Assembly: GCA_900068845.1 (NCBI GenBank)
Contig: CEFQ01000001.1
Coordinates: 314,983 to 378,982, forward strand
Origin: Enterobacter ludwigii
GTDB lineage: Bacteria; Pseudomonadota; Gammaproteobacteria; Enterobacterales; Enterobacteriaceae
Length of the DNA: 64,000 nt
Direction: 5' to 3'
A model generated the notes under the pieces. It did not search any database, was not told the origin of the DNA, and saw only the letters and a list, made by a program, of their open reading frames with translations. Positions within the stretch are counted from its first letter, which is position 1. Each line of letters starts with the position of its first letter. Made by a program: the position numbers and the translations under genes. Shown here in pieces: positions 1-11,395 of the stretch.

Positions 1-779
1 TTGGTGCGTACGAAGATGATGGCTGCATCGAAATCTTCAGCTTCCAGGAAGCGAACCAGCGCGTCAGTTTTACGGCCGTAAGCGGTCCAGTAAGACTGAG
101 AAATGTCTGGGCGCGTAGTCATGCTTGACTGAATGCGCACTTCCTGTGGATCTTTCATGAAACGCTTGGTAATGCGACGAATCGCTTCTGGCATGGTTGC
201 GGAGAACAGCGCGGTCTGATGACCGTCTGGAATCTGCGCCATAATGGTTTCAACGTCTTCGATGAAGCCCATACGCAGCATTTCATCAGCTTCGTCCAGC
301 ACCAGACCGCGCAGGTTAGACAGATCTAACGTGCCACGCTTCAGGTGATCCAGTAAACGACCTGGCGTACCTACAACAACTTGTGGTCCCTGACGCAGTG
401 CGCGCAGCTGCACGTCATAACGTTGGCCGCCATACAGGGCTACAACGTTAATGCCACGCATGTGTTTAGAGAATTCAGTGACGGCTTCAGCAACCTGTAC
501 CGCCAATTCGCGGGTAGGTGCCAGCACCAAAATTTGCGGTGCTTTAACAGTAGGATCAATGTTGTTAAGCAGCGGCAATGAGAATGCCGCGGTTTTACCA
601 CTACCGGTCTGCGCCATACCCAACACATCACGGCCAGCCAGCAGGTGAGGAATGCACTCAGCCTGGATTGGAGAAGGCTTTACGTAGCCCATACCGTTCA
701 GTGATTCGAGGATGTCGGCGTTCAGGCCAAGGTCAGCAAAAGTGGTTTGAATTTCAGTAGTGGTTTGGATATCAGTCAT
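1..779 (-). CDS. deaD: DEAD-box ATP-dependent RNA helicase DeaD (CsdA), 3' part outside window
   Basis: Cold-shock RNA helicase that unwinds structured RNA during 50S ribosome assembly and mRNA decay in the cytoplasm. Only the first ~259 residues are present; the gene runs off the left edge. Visible motifs are SPIQ near residue 36, Walker A AQTGSGKT (56-63), PTRELA (88-93), the DEAD box (162-165) and SAT (193-195). The start is the ATG at 779, giving [10 protein letters not shown] as in the enterobacterial family. It lies downstream of nlpI and a small yrbN reading frame, the E. coli order. The helicase C-terminal and auxiliary domains cannot be examined. Identification is secure from motif order and near-identity to the E. 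coli protein as remembered. Confidence 0.96.
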   Translation of the reverse strand, partial: MTDIQTTTEIQTTFADLGLNADILESLNGMGYVKPSPIQAECIPHLLAGRDVLGMAQTGSGKTAAFSLPLLNNIDPTVKAPQILVLAPTRELAVQVAEAVTEFSKHMRGINVVALYGGQRYDVQLRALRQGPQVVVGTPGRLLDHLKRGTLDLSNLRGLVLDEADEMLRMGFIEDVETIMAQIPDGHQTALFSATMPEAIRRITKRFMKDPQEVRIQSSMTTRPDISQSYWTAYGRKTDALVRFLEAEDFDAAIIFVRT

Positions 780-795
780 GTAGTACACGTGCCTC

Positions 796-852
796 TTAGA
801 TTGCGGCGGCCAGTCTACATAACTCGTCGTGAAAACTTTCAGTCATTTTCAT
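796..852 (-). CDS. yrbN: Small protein YrbN-like (18 aa)
   Basis: A 19-codon reading frame ending 16 bases before deaD translates to [19 protein letters not shown]. coli has a small verified protein, YrbN, in exactly this place between nlpI and deaD, and the [10 protein letters not shown] core matches what I remember of it. Function is unknown; it may couple translation into deaD or act in the deaD leader. The ribosome-binding site is weak, and a second Met at codon 3 could be the start instead. The copy here is shorter than the ~26-aa E. coli protein, so it may be C-terminally truncated. Conservation of position and core sequence is the main support. Confidence 0.68.
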   Translation of the reverse strand: MKMTESFHDELCRLAAAI

Positions 853-956
853 CAAAAAGTGTGAACCGGCTCAAATTAGAAGTTTTGACGAACAGAAAAG
901 CCCTCATCTCTGAAGATGATGACTTTACAGATATTCAGGCAATAAAAGTTCGTCAG

Positions 957-1841
957 CTATTGCTGGTCAGATTCTGATAAATCGTCTTGTGTCTGGCCGA
1001 GTTGCGCCAGTTCCAACAATGCGTATCGGTGCTCAACAAAGTTATTTACGTTGTTAGCCACCGCCAGTTTGAACAACGCTTTCGCGTCGTCCTTCTCCCC
1101 CAGACTTAGGTAGTACTTACCTAAATAGAAGTTGGTTTCACTGAGATGTTCAGCGAGCGAGGTGTTATCCGTTGCGTCCGCCCTGAGACGTTCCATCAAT
1201 GTTTTTTCACTGATGTCGCCAAGGTAGAACTCGACAATATTCCATCCCCATTGGTCCCGGACCGCTTTGTCATGACGCTGTCTCAGCGTAACTTTTGCCT
1301 TGTCGGCATCCATATCGCTTTCAACGAGATAGAGCCAAAGGCTGCGGAAAGGATCGTTAGGATCGTCTTGATAAAACGCCAGCAGATCATCTTGCGCTAA
1401 CTTGTATCGACCGCCGTAATAGAGGGCGATACCACGGTTTAAATGCGCATAGTTGTAAGTTGGATCAAGCTCAAGTACAGAATCAAACGCTTCATAGGCA
1501 GCATCAAAATTGCCTGCCTGCGTTAAGTATATACCAAGATAGTTAAATACCTCTGGCATATCTGGTCTTATAGACAGCGCTTGCGAAAAATCGTTCCGCG
1601 CTAATGCCCTCAGACCCAAACTATCATACAACACTCCGCGCTCATATAATAGCTGTGCGCGTTCATCATCGGTCAGGGCACGACTGGCAAGAATTTGTTC
1701 CATTCGCGCCAGGATCACCTCTTGCTGCAGTGTGGGCTGCAAAGGTACTGCCAGAACTTCGTTCTTACGCCAATTGGAGTTGCTGCATCCTGCCAGCGTG
1801 ATAGCTGTCGCAACAAAACACCAGCGCAAAAAAGGCTTCAT
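957..1841 (-). CDS. nlpI: Outer-membrane lipoprotein NlpI (TPR adaptor of the Prc protease)
   Basis: Lipoprotein adaptor that presents peptidoglycan endopeptidases such as MepS to the tail-specific protease Prc. The 294-residue protein starts with a short basic n-region, a hydrophobic stretch and the lipobox LAGC, which makes Cys19 the lipidated residue. Tetratricopeptide repeats follow, for example [12 protein letters not shown] (about 65-76) and [11 protein letters not shown] (about 131-141). Length equals the E. coli protein. It sits between pnp (upstream) and yrbN-deaD (downstream) on the same strand, as in E. coli, and may be partly co-transcribed with pnp. Confidence 0.96.
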   Translation of the reverse strand: MKPFLRWCFVATAITLAGCSNSNWRKNEVLAVPLQPTLQQEVILARMEQILASRALTDDERAQLLYERGVLYDSLGLRALARNDFSQALSIRPDMPEVFNYLGIYLTQAGNFDAAYEAFDSVLELDPTYNYAHLNRGIALYYGGRYKLAQDDLLAFYQDDPNDPFRSLWLYLVESDMDADKAKVTLRQRHDKAVRDQWGWNIVEFYLGDISEKTLMERLRADATDNTSLAEHLSETNFYLGKYYLSLGEKDDAKALFKLAVANNVNNFVEHRYALLELAQLGQTQDDLSESDQQ

Positions 1842-1930
1842 TTCCCACTCCCGAATACAAACATTGGGACGACCATCCTGTCATCCTCCTGCTGTGCACA
1901 AGGATTCCCGCCCTCGCGATGATCTAAACA

Positions 1931-1955
1931 CCACTCCCCGCCAGGCAGGGAGTGG
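1931..1955 (-). terminator. Hairpin after pnp
   Basis: Inverted repeat CCACTCCC/GGGAGTGG with a 9-base loop lies 15 bases beyond the pnp stop codon. On the minus strand it is followed by a weak T-rich run. It is probably a partial terminator or a 3'-end stabiliser between pnp and nlpI. Confidence 0.6.
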
Positions 1956-1970
1956 TTAATCGGTAAACGC

Positions 1971-4109
1971 TTACTCGGCGTCAGATGCATCAGATACAGC
2001 GGTAGTAACTTCTTCCGCTGGTTTCTGCTCTGTCGCTTCTTTGATGCTCAGGCGTACACGGCCCTGACGGTCCACTTCCATAACTTTCACTGGAACTTCC
2101 TGGCCCATCTGCAGATAGTCGGTCACTTTCTCTACGCGCTTGTCTGCGATCTGAGAGATGTGAACCAAACCTTCTTTACCGCCGCCGATTGCCACGAAGG
2201 CACCGAAATCAACGATACGTGTCACTTTACCCGAGTAAACGCGGCCAACTTCGATCTCAGCAGTGATCTCTTCGATACGACGAATGGCTTCTTTAGCTTT
2301 CAGGCTATCAGTTGCAGCGATCTTCACGGTGCCGTCATCTTCGATTTCGATGGTGGTGCCGGTTTCTTCAGTCAATGCACGGATTACCGAGCCGCCTTTA
2401 CCGATGACATCTTTGATCTTGTCTGAACTGATTTTAATGGTGTAGATACGCGGCGCGAACTCAGAAATTTCCTGACGCGGCGTGCTGATTGCTTGTTCCA
2501 TCACGCTCAGGATGTGCAGACGCGCACCTTTCGCTTGATTCAGAGCAACCTGCATGATTTCGCGAGTGATGCCTTCGATTTTGATATCCATCTGCAGCGC
2601 AGTGATACCGTCGCGGCTACCAGCTACTTTGAAGTCCATGTCGCCGAGGTGATCTTCATCACCGAGGATGTCAGACAGAACCACAAAGTTGTCAGCTTCT
2701 TTAACCAGACCCATCGCAATACCGGCAACGGCTGCTTTGATCGGTACGCCAGCGTCCATCAGTGCCAGAGAAGCACCACATACGGAAGCCATTGAAGAAG
2801 AACCGTTAGATTCGGTGATTTCTGAAACCACACGAACGGTGTATGGGAAATCAGCTTGCTTAGGCATCACTGCCAGCACGCCACGCTTCGCCAGGCGACC
2901 ATGGCCAATCTCACGACGCTTTGGCGAGCCAACCATACCGGTTTCGCCTACACAGTACGGAGGGAAGTTGTAGTGGAACAAGAAGCTATCAGTACGCTCG
3001 CCCATCAACTCATCCAGATTCTGTGCATCACGTGCGGTACCCAGAGTTGCGGTAACCAGCGCCTGCGTCTCACCACGGGTAAACAGTGAAGAACCGTGCG
3101 TGCGTGGCAGTACGCCAGTGCGCACGTCCAGGCCACGAATCATATCTTTCTCACGGCCATCGATACGCGGTTCGCCACGGATAATACGGCTACGAACAAC
3201 GCTCTTCTCAAGGTCATGAACGATGTCAGCGATATCACCAGCATCCAGCGTCTCATCTTCAGCCTGCAGAGCAGCGATGGTCGCGTCTTTTACAGCACCA
3301 ACCTGAGTGTAACGCTCTTGCTTATCAGTGATGCGATAGGCATCGCTTATGCCCGCTTCTGCCAATGCAGTAACGCGTGCGATCAACGCATCGTTAGTTG
3401 GCAGTGGCTGCCAATCCCAACGTGGTTTACCGGCTTCGGCAACCAGCGCATTAATATTTTCGATAACGATCTGCTGCTGGTCGTGGCCATAAACCACGGC
3501 GCCCAGCATCTGCTCTTCAGTCAGGATGTCAGCTTCAGATTCCACCATCAGAACCGCGTTCTGGGTACCGGCAACAACCAGGTTCAGACGGGATTCGTTG
3601 ATTTCATCGGCAGTTGGGTTCAGCACGTACTGATCGTTGATATAACCCACACGCGCTGCGCCGATTGGGCCATTGAACGGCAGACCAGACAGTGCCAGAG
3701 CAGCTGATGCACCAATCATTGCAACGATATCTGGGTTAACCTGTGGGTTAACAGAAACCACGGTCGCAATCACCTGAACTTCGTTAATGAAGCCTTCCGG
3801 GAACAGTGGACGAACTGGACGGTCAATCAGACGTGAGATCAGGGTTTCGCCTTCGCTTGGACGGCCTTCACGACGGAAGAAGCTACCCGGGATACGACCA
3901 GCAGCGTAAGTACGCTCCTGATAGTTAACCGTCAGCGGGAAGAAATCCTGACCGGGTTTGGTTTTTTTCTGGCCAACAACGGTAACGAATACAGCAGTGT
4001 CATCCATGCTTACCATAACTGCAGCAGTAGCCTGGCGCGCCATCATGCCGGTTTCCAGCGTGACGGTATGCTGACCATATTGGAATTTGCGTACGATCGG
4101 GTTCAGCAA
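1971..4109 (-). CDS. pnp: Polynucleotide phosphorylase (PNPase)
   Basis: 3'-5' phosphorolytic exoribonuclease and degradosome component that degrades mRNA and supports sRNA function in the cytoplasm. The 712-aa protein has two RNase PH domains (about 1-210 and 310-540), a KH domain with [11 protein letters not shown] (about 565-575) and an S1 domain (about 620-690), then an acidic tail. The start is TTG at 4109, giving MLNPIVRKF; the use of TTG by pnp is conserved in E. coli and an AAGGAC ribosome-binding site precedes it. It follows rpsO by about 310 bases. In E. coli pnp represses itself after RNase III cleaves its leader; the long leader here (4110-4310) fits that. Confidence 0.97.
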   Translation of the reverse strand: MLNPIVRKFQYGQHTVTLETGMMARQATAAVMVSMDDTAVFVTVVGQKKTKPGQDFFPLTVNYQERTYAAGRIPGSFFRREGRPSEGETLISRLIDRPVRPLFPEGFINEVQVIATVVSVNPQVNPDIVAMIGASAALALSGLPFNGPIGAARVGYINDQYVLNPTADEINESRLNLVVAGTQNAVLMVESEADILTEEQMLGAVVYGHDQQQIVIENINALVAEAGKPRWDWQPLPTNDALIARVTALAEAGISDAYRITDKQERYTQVGAVKDATIAALQAEDETLDAGDIADIVHDLEKSVVRSRIIRGEPRIDGREKDMIRGLDVRTGVLPRTHGSSLFTRGETQALVTATLGTARDAQNLDELMGERTDSFLFHYNFPPYCVGETGMVGSPKRREIGHGRLAKRGVLAVMPKQADFPYTVRVVSEITESNGSSSMASVCGASLALMDAGVPIKAAVAGIAMGLVKEADNFVVLSDILGDEDHLGDMDFKVAGSRDGITALQMDIKIEGITREIMQVALNQAKGARLHILSVMEQAISTPRQEISEFAPRIYTIKISSDKIKDVIGKGGSVIRALTEETGTTIEIEDDGTVKIAATDSLKAKEAIRRIEEITAEIEVGRVYSGKVTRIVDFGAFVAIGGGKEGLVHISQIADKRVEKVTDYLQMGQEVPVKVMEVDRQGRVRLSIKEATEQKPAEEVTTAVSDASDAE

Positions 4110-4418
4110 AATTTAAGTCCTTAAATTCAGGGGCGCAGCCCATTCTGGCGCGCCGGGGATTACCGATCTTTAGTTGCATCCTCGCGACTAATGACAACCT
4201 TAACCGCCCATGCGGTAAAGCCTCTCATTAGCCGCGCGAACCTCTGCAAGCAAAGATCACTCTCTGCAACAATACATGAGTTTGGTCCGGATTGCTGCGG
4301 ATTGCTCGAAAAAAGGGGCCATAAAGGCCCCCTTTTCGCGAAACTCGCACAAATCTGATCGTCAGATGCGTTTTTTTGCATAGTGCATGCGCTACATCCT
4401 TGATCAGATTCTTCAGAC
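4110..4418 (-). other. rpsO-pnp intergenic region / pnp leader
   Basis: About 310 bases without a gene between the rpsO stop and the pnp TTG start. It contains the rpsO terminator hairpin (4311-4336) and then the untranslated leader of pnp, in which several GC-rich stretches could pair. By analogy with E. coli the leader should contain the pnp promoter and the RNase III site used in PNPase autoregulation, but I could not assign exact positions. Confidence 0.6.
4311..4336 (-). terminator. rpsO Rho-independent terminator
   Basis: On the minus strand, a G/C-rich stem (AAAAGGGGGCC...GGCCCCTTTT) with a 5-base loop ends in six T residues, about 80 bases after the rpsO stop. It corresponds to the E. 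coli rpsO terminator through which part of transcription reads into pnp. Confidence 0.85.
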
Positions 4419-4688
4419 TTAGCGACGCAGACCCAGGCTTTCGATCAGACCGGTATAGCGAGCAACGTCTTTACGCTTCAGGTAGTCCAGCAGCTTACGA
4501 CGCTGAGATACCATACGCAGCAGACCGCGACGGCTGTGGTGATCTTTTTTGTGCTCAGAGAAGTGACCCTGCAGGTGGTTAATCTGAGCAGTCAGCAGAG
4601 CAACCTGAACTTCAGTTGAACCGCTGTCATTGGTACCACGACCGTATTTAGCAACGATCTCTGCTTTAGCTTCTACGCTTAGAGACAT
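4419..4688 (-). CDS. rpsO: 30S ribosomal protein S15
   Basis: Primary-binding small-subunit protein that contacts 16S rRNA helices 20-22 and nucleates the platform of the 30S subunit. The 89-aa length and sequence (start [12 protein letters not shown], conserved [12 protein letters not shown] near 50-61, end ESLGLRR) are nearly identical to E. coli S15. In E. coli S15 represses its own translation by binding a pseudoknot around its ribosome-binding site; the 133-base truB-rpsO spacer has room for that element and for the rpsO promoter. It is followed by a terminator and pnp. Confidence 0.98.
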   Translation of the reverse strand: MSLSVEAKAEIVAKYGRGTNDSGSTEVQVALLTAQINHLQGHFSEHKKDHHSRRGLLRMVSQRRKLLDYLKRKDVARYTGLIESLGLRR

Positions 4689-4821
4689 AATAAACTCCAG
4701 TAAAAAATGAATGTATGGGTGCCGATCTCTAATTCAGCAGCCCGCTTTTAAAGCCGCGCCATTCTACTCTTCGCCTGATAGCAACGCAAATGCGCCGTTA
4801 GGTCAAATTCAAGAAGCTTGA

Positions 4822-5766
4822 TTACGCGGGAAATTCTACCACCAGACGACGCGGCGCCACGCGACCATCGTCAGCAATTTCGGCCATACCAATAAATTTG
4901 TGCGCGTCACCTTCAGTCACGCGCACCAATCCCTGCTCCGGCGCATCCGCAACCTGAACCGGCATCCCCTGTTTGAAATAAGCCGCCACCGCGGGTAGCA
5001 AATTCACAATCGGGAACTCTTCTGCCGGGCTATCCATCGGCAGCAATAACGCATCGAGGGCACTATAATCCGGTGTTTCCGCCATGTTGACGGTGGCCGC
5101 GACTTCCTGCAGCTGCTCCAGCGTCACCATTCTTTCAATTGGATAACGGGCAACCTGCAGACGACGCAGCATAATGACGTGCGCACCACAGCCCAATCGC
5201 TCACCGAGATCGTCAATGATAGTGCGGATGTAAGTGCCTTTAGAGACGTGAATCTCCAGCTCCAGCTCATCACCTTCCCAGCGAATAAACTGCAGCTCGA
5301 ATACTTTAATCGGGCGTGCTTCACGCGGCACGGTAATGCCTTCACGCGCATACTCATACAGCTTGCGTCCCTGATATTTCAGCGCGGAGAACATGGTCGG
5401 CACCTGCAGGGTATCGCCACGAAAATAGTCCAGCGCCGCATCCAGTGCCGCCTGATCGAAAGTAATCGCACGCGTCTCAACAATATTGCCATCGGCATCT
5501 GACGTATCGGTACGTTCGCCTAAGCGAGCAATGACGCGATAACGTTTGTCAGAATCGAGCAGATACTGTGAAAACTTGGTGGCTTCACCGAGGCATACCG
5601 GCAGCATGCCGGTCGCCAGAGGATCGAGGGCGCCGGTGTGGCCCGCTTTGTTCGCATTGAACAGACGTTTTACTTTCTGCAGCACATCATTGGAGGATGC
5701 GCCTTGATGCTTATCCAGCAGAAACACGCCGTGGACGTCGCGACCGCGACGACGAGGACGACTCAT
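4822..5766 (-). CDS. truB: tRNA pseudouridine-55 synthase TruB
   Basis: Makes the universal pseudouridine at position 55 in the T-loop of tRNAs and also acts as a tRNA-folding chaperone. The 314-residue protein has the family signature [15 protein letters not shown] (about 39-53), whose Asp is the catalytic residue, then the KRYRV motif and a C-terminal PUA-like domain. Its ATG overlaps the last base of the rbfA stop codon (position 5766), so translation is coupled. It belongs to the metY-rimP-nusA-infB-rbfA-truB-rpsO-pnp operon. Confidence 0.97.
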   Translation of the reverse strand: MSRPRRRGRDVHGVFLLDKHQGASSNDVLQKVKRLFNANKAGHTGALDPLATGMLPVCLGEATKFSQYLLDSDKRYRVIARLGERTDTSDADGNIVETRAITFDQAALDAALDYFRGDTLQVPTMFSALKYQGRKLYEYAREGITVPREARPIKVFELQFIRWEGDELELEIHVSKGTYIRTIIDDLGERLGCGAHVIMLRRLQVARYPIERMVTLEQLQEVAATVNMAETPDYSALDALLLPMDSPAEEFPIVNLLPAVAAYFKQGMPVQVADAPEQGLVRVTEGDAHKFIGMAEIADDGRVAPRRLVVEFPA

Positions 5767-6173
5767 TAGTCCTCCTTGTCATCTTCCGCCGGGCTCTCGC
5801 CACGACGCTCAACATCGCTCTTAATGACGTTGCTGACGAGGTTCGACATACGCATACCTTCAATCAGCGAGTTGTCGTAAAAGAAGGTCAGCTCCGGCAC
5901 GATACGCAAACGCATCGCTTTGCCTACCAGCGTGCGGATATAACCAGACGCTTCTTTCAGTGCCTTCAGGCCGTTTTGCACCGCTTCTTCATCTTTATCA
6001 TTCAAAAAGGTCACAAACACCTTGGCATAGGCGAGATCGCGGGACACTTCTACGCCCGAAACTGTCACCATCATACCCAGACGAGGATCTTTGATTTCGC
6101 GCTGCAGGATGATCGCAATCTCTTTCTGCAACTCCTGAGAAACGCGCTGTTGGCGGCCAAATTCTTTTGCCAT
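5766..6173 (-). CDS. rbfA: Ribosome-binding factor A
   Basis: 30S maturation factor required for processing of the 16S rRNA 5' end and for growth in the cold. The start [11 protein letters not shown] is used because it matches the family and gives 135 residues (E. coli 133); an in-frame codon 15 bases upstream is possible but less likely. The central KH-type fold with [16 protein letters not shown] is recognisable and the tail is acidic. It follows infB by 65 bases and overlaps truB by one base. Confidence 0.96.
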   Translation of the reverse strand: MAKEFGRQQRVSQELQKEIAIILQREIKDPRLGMMVTVSGVEVSRDLAYAKVFVTFLNDKDEEAVQNGLKALKEASGYIRTLVGKAMRLRIVPELTFFYDNSLIEGMRMSNLVSNVIKSDVERRGESPAEDDKED

Positions 6174-6238
6174 TATTCTTTCTCCCAAATAATTCGGGAG
6201 GCCAGAGGCCTCCCAAATTGCAACACATCAAATGATGA

Positions 6239-8929
6239 TCAATCGATGGTGCGTTTAATTTCAATCACTTCGAACACTTCGATCATATCGCCAACGCGAA
6301 CGTCGTTGTAGTTCTTCACGCCGATACCACATTCCATGCCGTTACGAACTTCGTTGACGTCATCTTTGAAGCGGCGCAGAGATTCCAGCTCGCCTTCATA
6401 GATAACCACGTTGTCACGCAGTACACGGATTGGGTTGTGACGTTTGATGATACCTTCGGTGACCATACAGCCCGCGATAGCACCAAACTTCGGTGATTTG
6501 AACACGTCACGTACCGCAGCCAGACCGATAATCTGCTGTTTGAACTCTGGAGCCAGCATACCGCTCATCGCTGCTTTCACTTCGTCAATCAGATTATAGA
6601 TGACGGAGTAGTAACGCAGGTCGACGTTTTCAGCATCAATCACGCGGCGCGCAGAAGCATCAGCACGCACGTTGAAGCCGAGGATGATAGCGTTAGAAGC
6701 GGCTGCCAGCGTTGCGTCAGTTTCAGTAATACCACCAACACCTGAACCGATGATGCGGACTTTCACTTCGTCGGTAGAGAGTTTCAGCAGGGAATCGGAG
6801 ATCGCTTCCACAGAACCCTGTACGTCAGATTTCAGCACGATATTCAGCTCGGACACTTCGCCTTCAGTCATGTTGGCGAACATATTCTCCAACTTAGACT
6901 TCTGCTGACGCGCCAGCTTAACTTCACGGAATTTGCCCTGACGATACAGTGCAACTTCACGCGCTTTCTTCTCGTCACGTACCACAGTCGCTTCATCACC
7001 CGCTGCCGGCACACCGGACAAACCGAGGATTTCCACTGGAATGGATGGACCCGCTTCCAGCACTTCACGACCCAGTTCGTCACGCATCGCACGGACACGG
7101 CCGTATTCGAAGCCACACAGTACGATATCGCCTTTGTTCAGCGTACCTTCACGAACCAGCACGGTGGCAACCGGACCACGACCTTTGTCGAGGAACGATT
7201 CAATCACCACGCCGCTCGCCATACCTTCACGGATAGCGGACAGTTCCAGGACTTCTGCTTGCAGCAGAATCGCATTCAGCAAGTCGTCGATACCCGTACC
7301 GGCTTTCGCAGAGACGTTAACGAACATGTTCTCACCGCCCCACTCTTCCGGAAGAATTCCGTATTGGGTCAGTTCGTTCTTAACACGGTCTGGATCAGCA
7401 TCTGGCTTATCGATTTTGTTGACCGCAACCACCACTGGCACACCTGCTGCTTTCGCATGCTGGATAGCTTCAACGGTCTGAGGCATCACGCCATCATCAG
7501 CTGCAACAACAAGGATAACGATATCCGTTGCCTGCGCACCACGTGCACGCATTGCGGTAAACGCGGCGTGGCCCGGGGTATCGAGGAAGGTGATCATACC
7601 GTTGTCAGTTTCAACGTGGTAAGCACCGATATGCTGGGTAATACCGCCCGCTTCGCCTGATGCCACTTTCGTTGAACGAATGTAGTCAAGCAGCGAGGTT
7701 TTACCGTGGTCAACGTGACCCATGATAGTCACGACTGGCGCACGGCTTTCCTGCGCGGCATCGGTATCACGATCGTCCATTACCGCTTCTTCCAGCTCAT
7801 TCTCGCGGCGCAGGATCACTTTGTGACCCATTTCTTCCGCGACCATCTGAGCGGTTTCTTGATCGATAACCTGGTTGATGGTCGCCATGGCGCCCATCTT
7901 CATCATGGCTTTAACGACCAGAGAACCTTTGATCGCCATTTTGTTGGCCAGTTCAGCAACGGTGATGGTTTCACCGATGACGACATCGCGGTTAACAGCC
8001 TGAGCTGGCTTGTTGAAGCCCTGCTGCAGGGTGCTTGGCTTACGATGCTTACCGCCTTTGCCACCACGAACCTGAGCGCGCGCTTCTTCGCGATCGGTTT
8101 TGGCTTCAGAATGCTTGTTGCCTTTCTTCACCGGGCGAGCGGCTTTGGTAGTACGAGCACGTGCGCGGCCGGCTTCAACCTGGCGGTCGTTCTCGTCTTC
8201 TGCCTGACGGGCGTGAGTTGAGGTGGTGACGTGATAGTCGCCTTTATCCTCTTCTTCAGGTTTTGCCCATTCAGCACCTTTTTCTTCAGCCAGGCGGCGG
8301 GCTTCTTCAGCTACGCGGCGCGCATCTTCTTCCAGCTTACGACGTGCTTCTTCTTCTGCTTTACGTTTCAGTTCGGCAGCTTCTGCTTCACGACGGGCTT
8401 TATCAGACTGCGCAGCCTTGGCTACTACGTCGGTAGGTTGATTAGTCAATTTCTCTTTTTCCGCTGCTTCACGTTTGGCCTTGTCAGCGGCTTCGCGCTT
8501 GGCTTTATCTTCGGCTTCACGTTGCGCTTTCTGTTCAGCTTCGCGACGGGCTTGTTCTTCCGCCTCGCGACGCGCCTGCTCTTCCGCTTCACGCTGCGCC
8601 TCGGCTTCCGCTTCTGCCTGAGCTTGCTCAGACTCTGCGTCGCCTTTCACGTATGTGCGCTTTTTGCGGACTTCAATTTGTACCGACTTACTTTTACCCC
8701 CGGTGACGGGAATATTCAAGGTGCTGCGCGTCTTGCGCTGCAAAGTCAGCTTGCTTGAACCGGTCTGACCGTGCTCACGATTCAGGTGAGACAGTAAGGT
8801 TTCTTTCTCTTGCTGGGACACCGCATCGTTCTCAGACTTACGGATCCCTGCATCAGCAAATTGCTGTACCAGGCGATCGACCGGGGTCTGAATTTCGGCG
8901 GCCAGCGATTTTACGGTTACATCTGTCAT
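6239..8929 (-). CDS. infB: Translation initiation factor IF-2
   Basis: GTPase that brings fMet-tRNA to the 30S subunit and promotes subunit joining. The 896-residue protein (E. coli 890) has an N-terminal IF2_N module (about 1-50), a long Ala/Glu/Arg-rich, probably helical linker (about 100-220) with repeats of the EEQARREA type, a second IF2_N module, and the G domain with [17 protein letters not shown] and NKID. C-terminal domains bind fMet-tRNA. In E. coli internal starts yield shorter IF2-2/3 forms; I could not verify these here. It lies 17 bases downstream of nusA. Confidence 0.97.
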   Translation of the reverse strand: MTDVTVKSLAAEIQTPVDRLVQQFADAGIRKSENDAVSQQEKETLLSHLNREHGQTGSSKLTLQRKTRSTLNIPVTGGKSKSVQIEVRKKRTYVKGDAESEQAQAEAEAEAQREAEEQARREAEEQARREAEQKAQREAEDKAKREAADKAKREAAEKEKLTNQPTDVVAKAAQSDKARREAEAAELKRKAEEEARRKLEEDARRVAEEARRLAEEKGAEWAKPEEEDKGDYHVTTSTHARQAEDENDRQVEAGRARARTTKAARPVKKGNKHSEAKTDREEARAQVRGGKGGKHRKPSTLQQGFNKPAQAVNRDVVIGETITVAELANKMAIKGSLVVKAMMKMGAMATINQVIDQETAQMVAEEMGHKVILRRENELEEAVMDDRDTDAAQESRAPVVTIMGHVDHGKTSLLDYIRSTKVASGEAGGITQHIGAYHVETDNGMITFLDTPGHAAFTAMRARGAQATDIVILVVAADDGVMPQTVEAIQHAKAAGVPVVVAVNKIDKPDADPDRVKNELTQYGILPEEWGGENMFVNVSAKAGTGIDDLLNAILLQAEVLELSAIREGMASGVVIESFLDKGRGPVATVLVREGTLNKGDIVLCGFEYGRVRAMRDELGREVLEAGPSIPVEILGLSGVPAAGDEATVVRDEKKAREVALYRQGKFREVKLARQQKSKLENMFANMTEGEVSELNIVLKSDVQGSVEAISDSLLKLSTDEVKVRIIGSGVGGITETDATLAAASNAIILGFNVRADASARRVIDAENVDLRYYSVIYNLIDEVKAAMSGMLAPEFKQQIIGLAAVRDVFKSPKFGAIAGCMVTEGIIKRHNPIRVLRDNVVIYEGELESLRRFKDDVNEVRNGMECGIGVKNYNDVRVGDMIEVFEVIEIKRTID

Positions 8930-8946
8930 GCTGTTCCTTCCTGTTA

Positions 8947-10434
8947 TTACGCGTCATCGCCGAACCAGCAGATATTACGTGCAGCCATAATCAGCGCACC
9001 GGCTTTCTCGTCATCCAGCCCTTCAATATCTGTCAGGTCGTCAACACCTTGCTCAGCGAGATCTTCCAGCGTGCAAACGCCTTTCGACGCCAGGCGATAC
9101 GCCAGCGCACGATCCAAGCCCTCAAGATTCAGAAGATCCTCAGCGGGCTCCTGATTACCAAGGCTCTCTTCTTTCGCTAATGCCAGGGTAGTTAACGCAT
9201 TTTTTGCTCGTTCACGCAGGGCTTCAATGGTCTCTTCATCGAGGCCGTCGATTTCCAGCAGCTCGTTGATTGGCACATAAGCCAATTCTTCCAGCGAAGA
9301 GAAGCCCTCTTCCACCAGAATGGTGGCGAACTCTTCGTCGATGTCGAGATGTTTGGTGAACATATCGATTGCTGCATGGGCTTCAGCTTGGTGCTTAGCC
9401 TGCAGATCATCGACGGTCATCACGTTCAGTTCCCAACCGCTCAGCTGGGAAGCCAGACGCACGTTTTGGCCGTTACGGCCGATCGCCTGAGCCAGATTAC
9501 CGGCTTCAACAGCGATATCCATGGTGTGATTGTCTTCATCCACCACAATTGACGCCACATCGGCTGGCGCCATGGCGTTGATAACGAACTGCGCCGGGTT
9601 GTCGTCCCACAGCACAATATCGATACGCTCGCCACCCAGCTCGCTTGAAACCGCCTGCACGCGCGCACCGCGCATACCGACGCAAGCGCCTACTGGATCA
9701 ATACGTTTATCGTTGGTTTTCACCGCGATTTTAGCGCGTGAACCTGGATCGCGCGCTGCCGCTTTGATCTCAATAACTTCTTCGCCAATTTCTGGCACCT
9801 CAATGCGGAACAACTCAATCAGCATTTCCGGCTTAGAACGGGTGACGAACAGTTGCGCGCCACGCGCTTCTGGGCGAACGGCATACAGCACACCGCGGAT
9901 ACGGTCACCTGGACGGAAGTTTTCACGCGGCAGCATGTCTTCACGCACAATCACCGCTTCAGCATTGCTGCCGAGATCGAGTGAAATATTGTCGCGGTTC
10001 ACTTTCTTCACCACGCCGGTGATGATTTCGCCTTCATGTTGACGGAACTGATCAACCACCATCGCGCGCTCAGCTTCACGTACTTTTTGTACGATAACCT
10101 GCTTAGCAGTTTGGGTGGTGATACGGTCGAAGGTGACAGATTCAATCTGATCTTCGACAAATTCGCCCAGATTGAACGCTTCGTCTTCATAGCGGGCTGC
10201 ATCCAGCGTGATCTCGCGAGTCGGCTGCGTGACTTCTTCAACAATCTGCCAGCGACGGAAGGTGTCGAAATCGCCGCTGCGACGGTCAATGCTGACACGC
10301 ACTTCGATCTCTTGCTCATACTTCTTTTTGGTCGCAGTGGCCAAAGCGCTCTCCAGCGCTTCGAAGATTTTCTCACGCGGCAGTGCTTTTTCGTTAGAAA
10401 CGGCTTCTACTACAGCTAAGATCTCTTTGTTCAT
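8947..10434 (-). CDS. nusA: Transcription termination/antitermination factor NusA
   Basis: RNA-polymerase-associated factor that controls pausing, termination and N- or rrn-dependent antitermination. Starting at [12 protein letters not shown] the protein has 495 residues, the same as E. coli. It has an N-terminal RNAP-binding domain (1-125), S1 (about 135-200), two KH domains (about 230-345) and two acidic C-terminal repeats that bind alpha-CTD and lambda N. An in-frame upstream start adding five residues is disregarded because it departs from the family. It sits between rimP and infB. Confidence 0.97.
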   Translation of the reverse strand: MNKEILAVVEAVSNEKALPREKIFEALESALATATKKKYEQEIEVRVSIDRRSGDFDTFRRWQIVEEVTQPTREITLDAARYEDEAFNLGEFVEDQIESVTFDRITTQTAKQVIVQKVREAERAMVVDQFRQHEGEIITGVVKKVNRDNISLDLGSNAEAVIVREDMLPRENFRPGDRIRGVLYAVRPEARGAQLFVTRSKPEMLIELFRIEVPEIGEEVIEIKAAARDPGSRAKIAVKTNDKRIDPVGACVGMRGARVQAVSSELGGERIDIVLWDDNPAQFVINAMAPADVASIVVDEDNHTMDIAVEAGNLAQAIGRNGQNVRLASQLSGWELNVMTVDDLQAKHQAEAHAAIDMFTKHLDIDEEFATILVEEGFSSLEELAYVPINELLEIDGLDEETIEALRERAKNALTTLALAKEESLGNQEPAEDLLNLEGLDRALAYRLASKGVCTLEDLAEQGVDDLTDIEGLDDEKAGALIMAARNICWFGDDA

Positions 10435-10458
10435 CCTGGTTAGCCTCAATCCGGACTT

Positions 10459-10917
10459 TTAAAAGTGGGGGACCAGGTTCGCTTTCTGAATGTTGCTCAG
10501 CGCGAACACTTCGTCGTTACCCTCAACGGTCACCGTGATCATCTCGCCCTCAACAGACTTGATGATACCCTGCCATTTACGGCGGTTTTGTACGGCCATG
10601 CGTAATACCAGGCTCACCTCGTCACCGGCAAAACGTGCATAGTGTTCAGCAGTGAAAAGAGGACGTTCGAGACCCGGCGAGGAAACTTCAAGGTTGTAAG
10701 CCACGGTAATAGGATCTTCCACATCCATTACTGCGCTGACCTGGTGGCTAACATCGGCGCAATCATCAACATTGATACCCTCTTCACTATCAATATAGAT
10801 GCGCAGGGTTGATGTGCGACCACGAATAAATTCAATACCGACTAATTCGTAGCCAAGCGCTTCTACTGGAGCAGAGATCAACTCTGTCAATTTTTGCTCT
10901 AATGTGGACAAGCCCAC
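10459..10917 (-). CDS. rimP: Ribosome maturation factor RimP
   Basis: Cytoplasmic factor needed for 30S maturation, especially assembly around S12 and S5. The chosen GTG start at 10917 gives a 152-aa protein beginning (M)[12 protein letters not shown], matching the E. coli protein; a longer open frame upstream crosses the metY terminators and is rejected. The central [10 protein letters not shown] and [10 protein letters not shown] motifs and the end [10 protein letters not shown] are typical. The ribosome-binding site is poor (GGGG next to the start), and the gene lies behind two hairpins, so expression depends on read-through from metY or on a local promoter. Confidence 0.94.
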   Translation of the reverse strand: MGLSTLEQKLTELISAPVEALGYELVGIEFIRGRTSTLRIYIDSEEGINVDDCADVSHQVSAVMDVEDPITVAYNLEVSSPGLERPLFTAEHYARFAGDEVSLVLRMAVQNRRKWQGIIKSVEGEMITVTVEGNDEVFALSNIQKANLVPHF

Positions 10918-10930
10918 CCCCAAGACATAA

Positions 10931-10948
10931 AAAAAGGGCCTATAGCCC
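10931..10948 (-). terminator. Second terminator between metY and rimP
   Basis: On the minus strand GGGC-TATAG-GCCC is followed by eight T residues, about 15 bases before the rimP GTG. Short stem but strong U-tract; probably an attenuating terminator in the operon leader. Confidence 0.65.
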
Positions 10949-10970
10949 AGTGTTTCGATTTCCTGATAAC

Positions 10971-10997
10971 AAAAAACCCCGAATATTCGGGGCTTTT
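10971..10997 (-). terminator. First terminator between metY and rimP
   Basis: A perfect 16-base palindrome CCCCGAATATTCGGGG (10977-10992) flanked by A and T runs gives a Rho-independent terminator, here for metY, about 130 bases beyond the tRNA. It could work on either strand. In E. coli similar attenuation separates metY from the nusA operon. Confidence 0.8.
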
Positions 10998-11123
10998 TGT
11001 GACTGGACCCTGTACGCCGCATAGCGGCTTCGGAGCACAATCCAAAAGAATTTTTTTCAAAAACCACTGAGATTGCGTCCGTCGATGCATACAGTATATT
11101 TGAAAAAGAACTCTAAGGGAAAG

Positions 11124-11200
<77 letters not shown>

Positions 11201-11259
11201 TCCGAAAACGTGGCGAATAATACGCCGACCTTGCAATAAATGCAAGTTATACTGAGATT

Positions 11260-11346
11260 TGGTACCGAGGACGGGACTTGAACCCGTAAGCCCTTTCGAG
11301 CACTACCACCTCAAGGTAGCGTGTCTACCAATTTCACCACCTCGGT
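11260..11346 (-). tRNA. leuU: tRNA-Leu (GAG)
   Basis: 87-nt class II tRNA with a long variable arm, anticodon GAG in CTACCTTGAGGTGGTAG and an encoded CCA end. Acceptor stem ACCGAGG/CCTCGGT. It lies directly after secG and before metY, exactly as leuU in E. coli, and is probably co-transcribed with secG. Confidence 0.97.
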
Positions 11347-11395
11347 ACATCACTAGACTGCGACGCTCATTTGTCGCATTACAGCGTTGACGATC

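Noticed and set aside
3096..3707. 203-codon frame antisense to pnp
   Set aside because: Shadow of a highly expressed, strongly conserved gene; no family resemblance.
8370..8640. Repetitive tract within infB as a DNA repeat or mobile element
   Set aside because: It encodes the known Glu/Ala/Arg-rich helical linker of IF2; repetition follows from protein composition.
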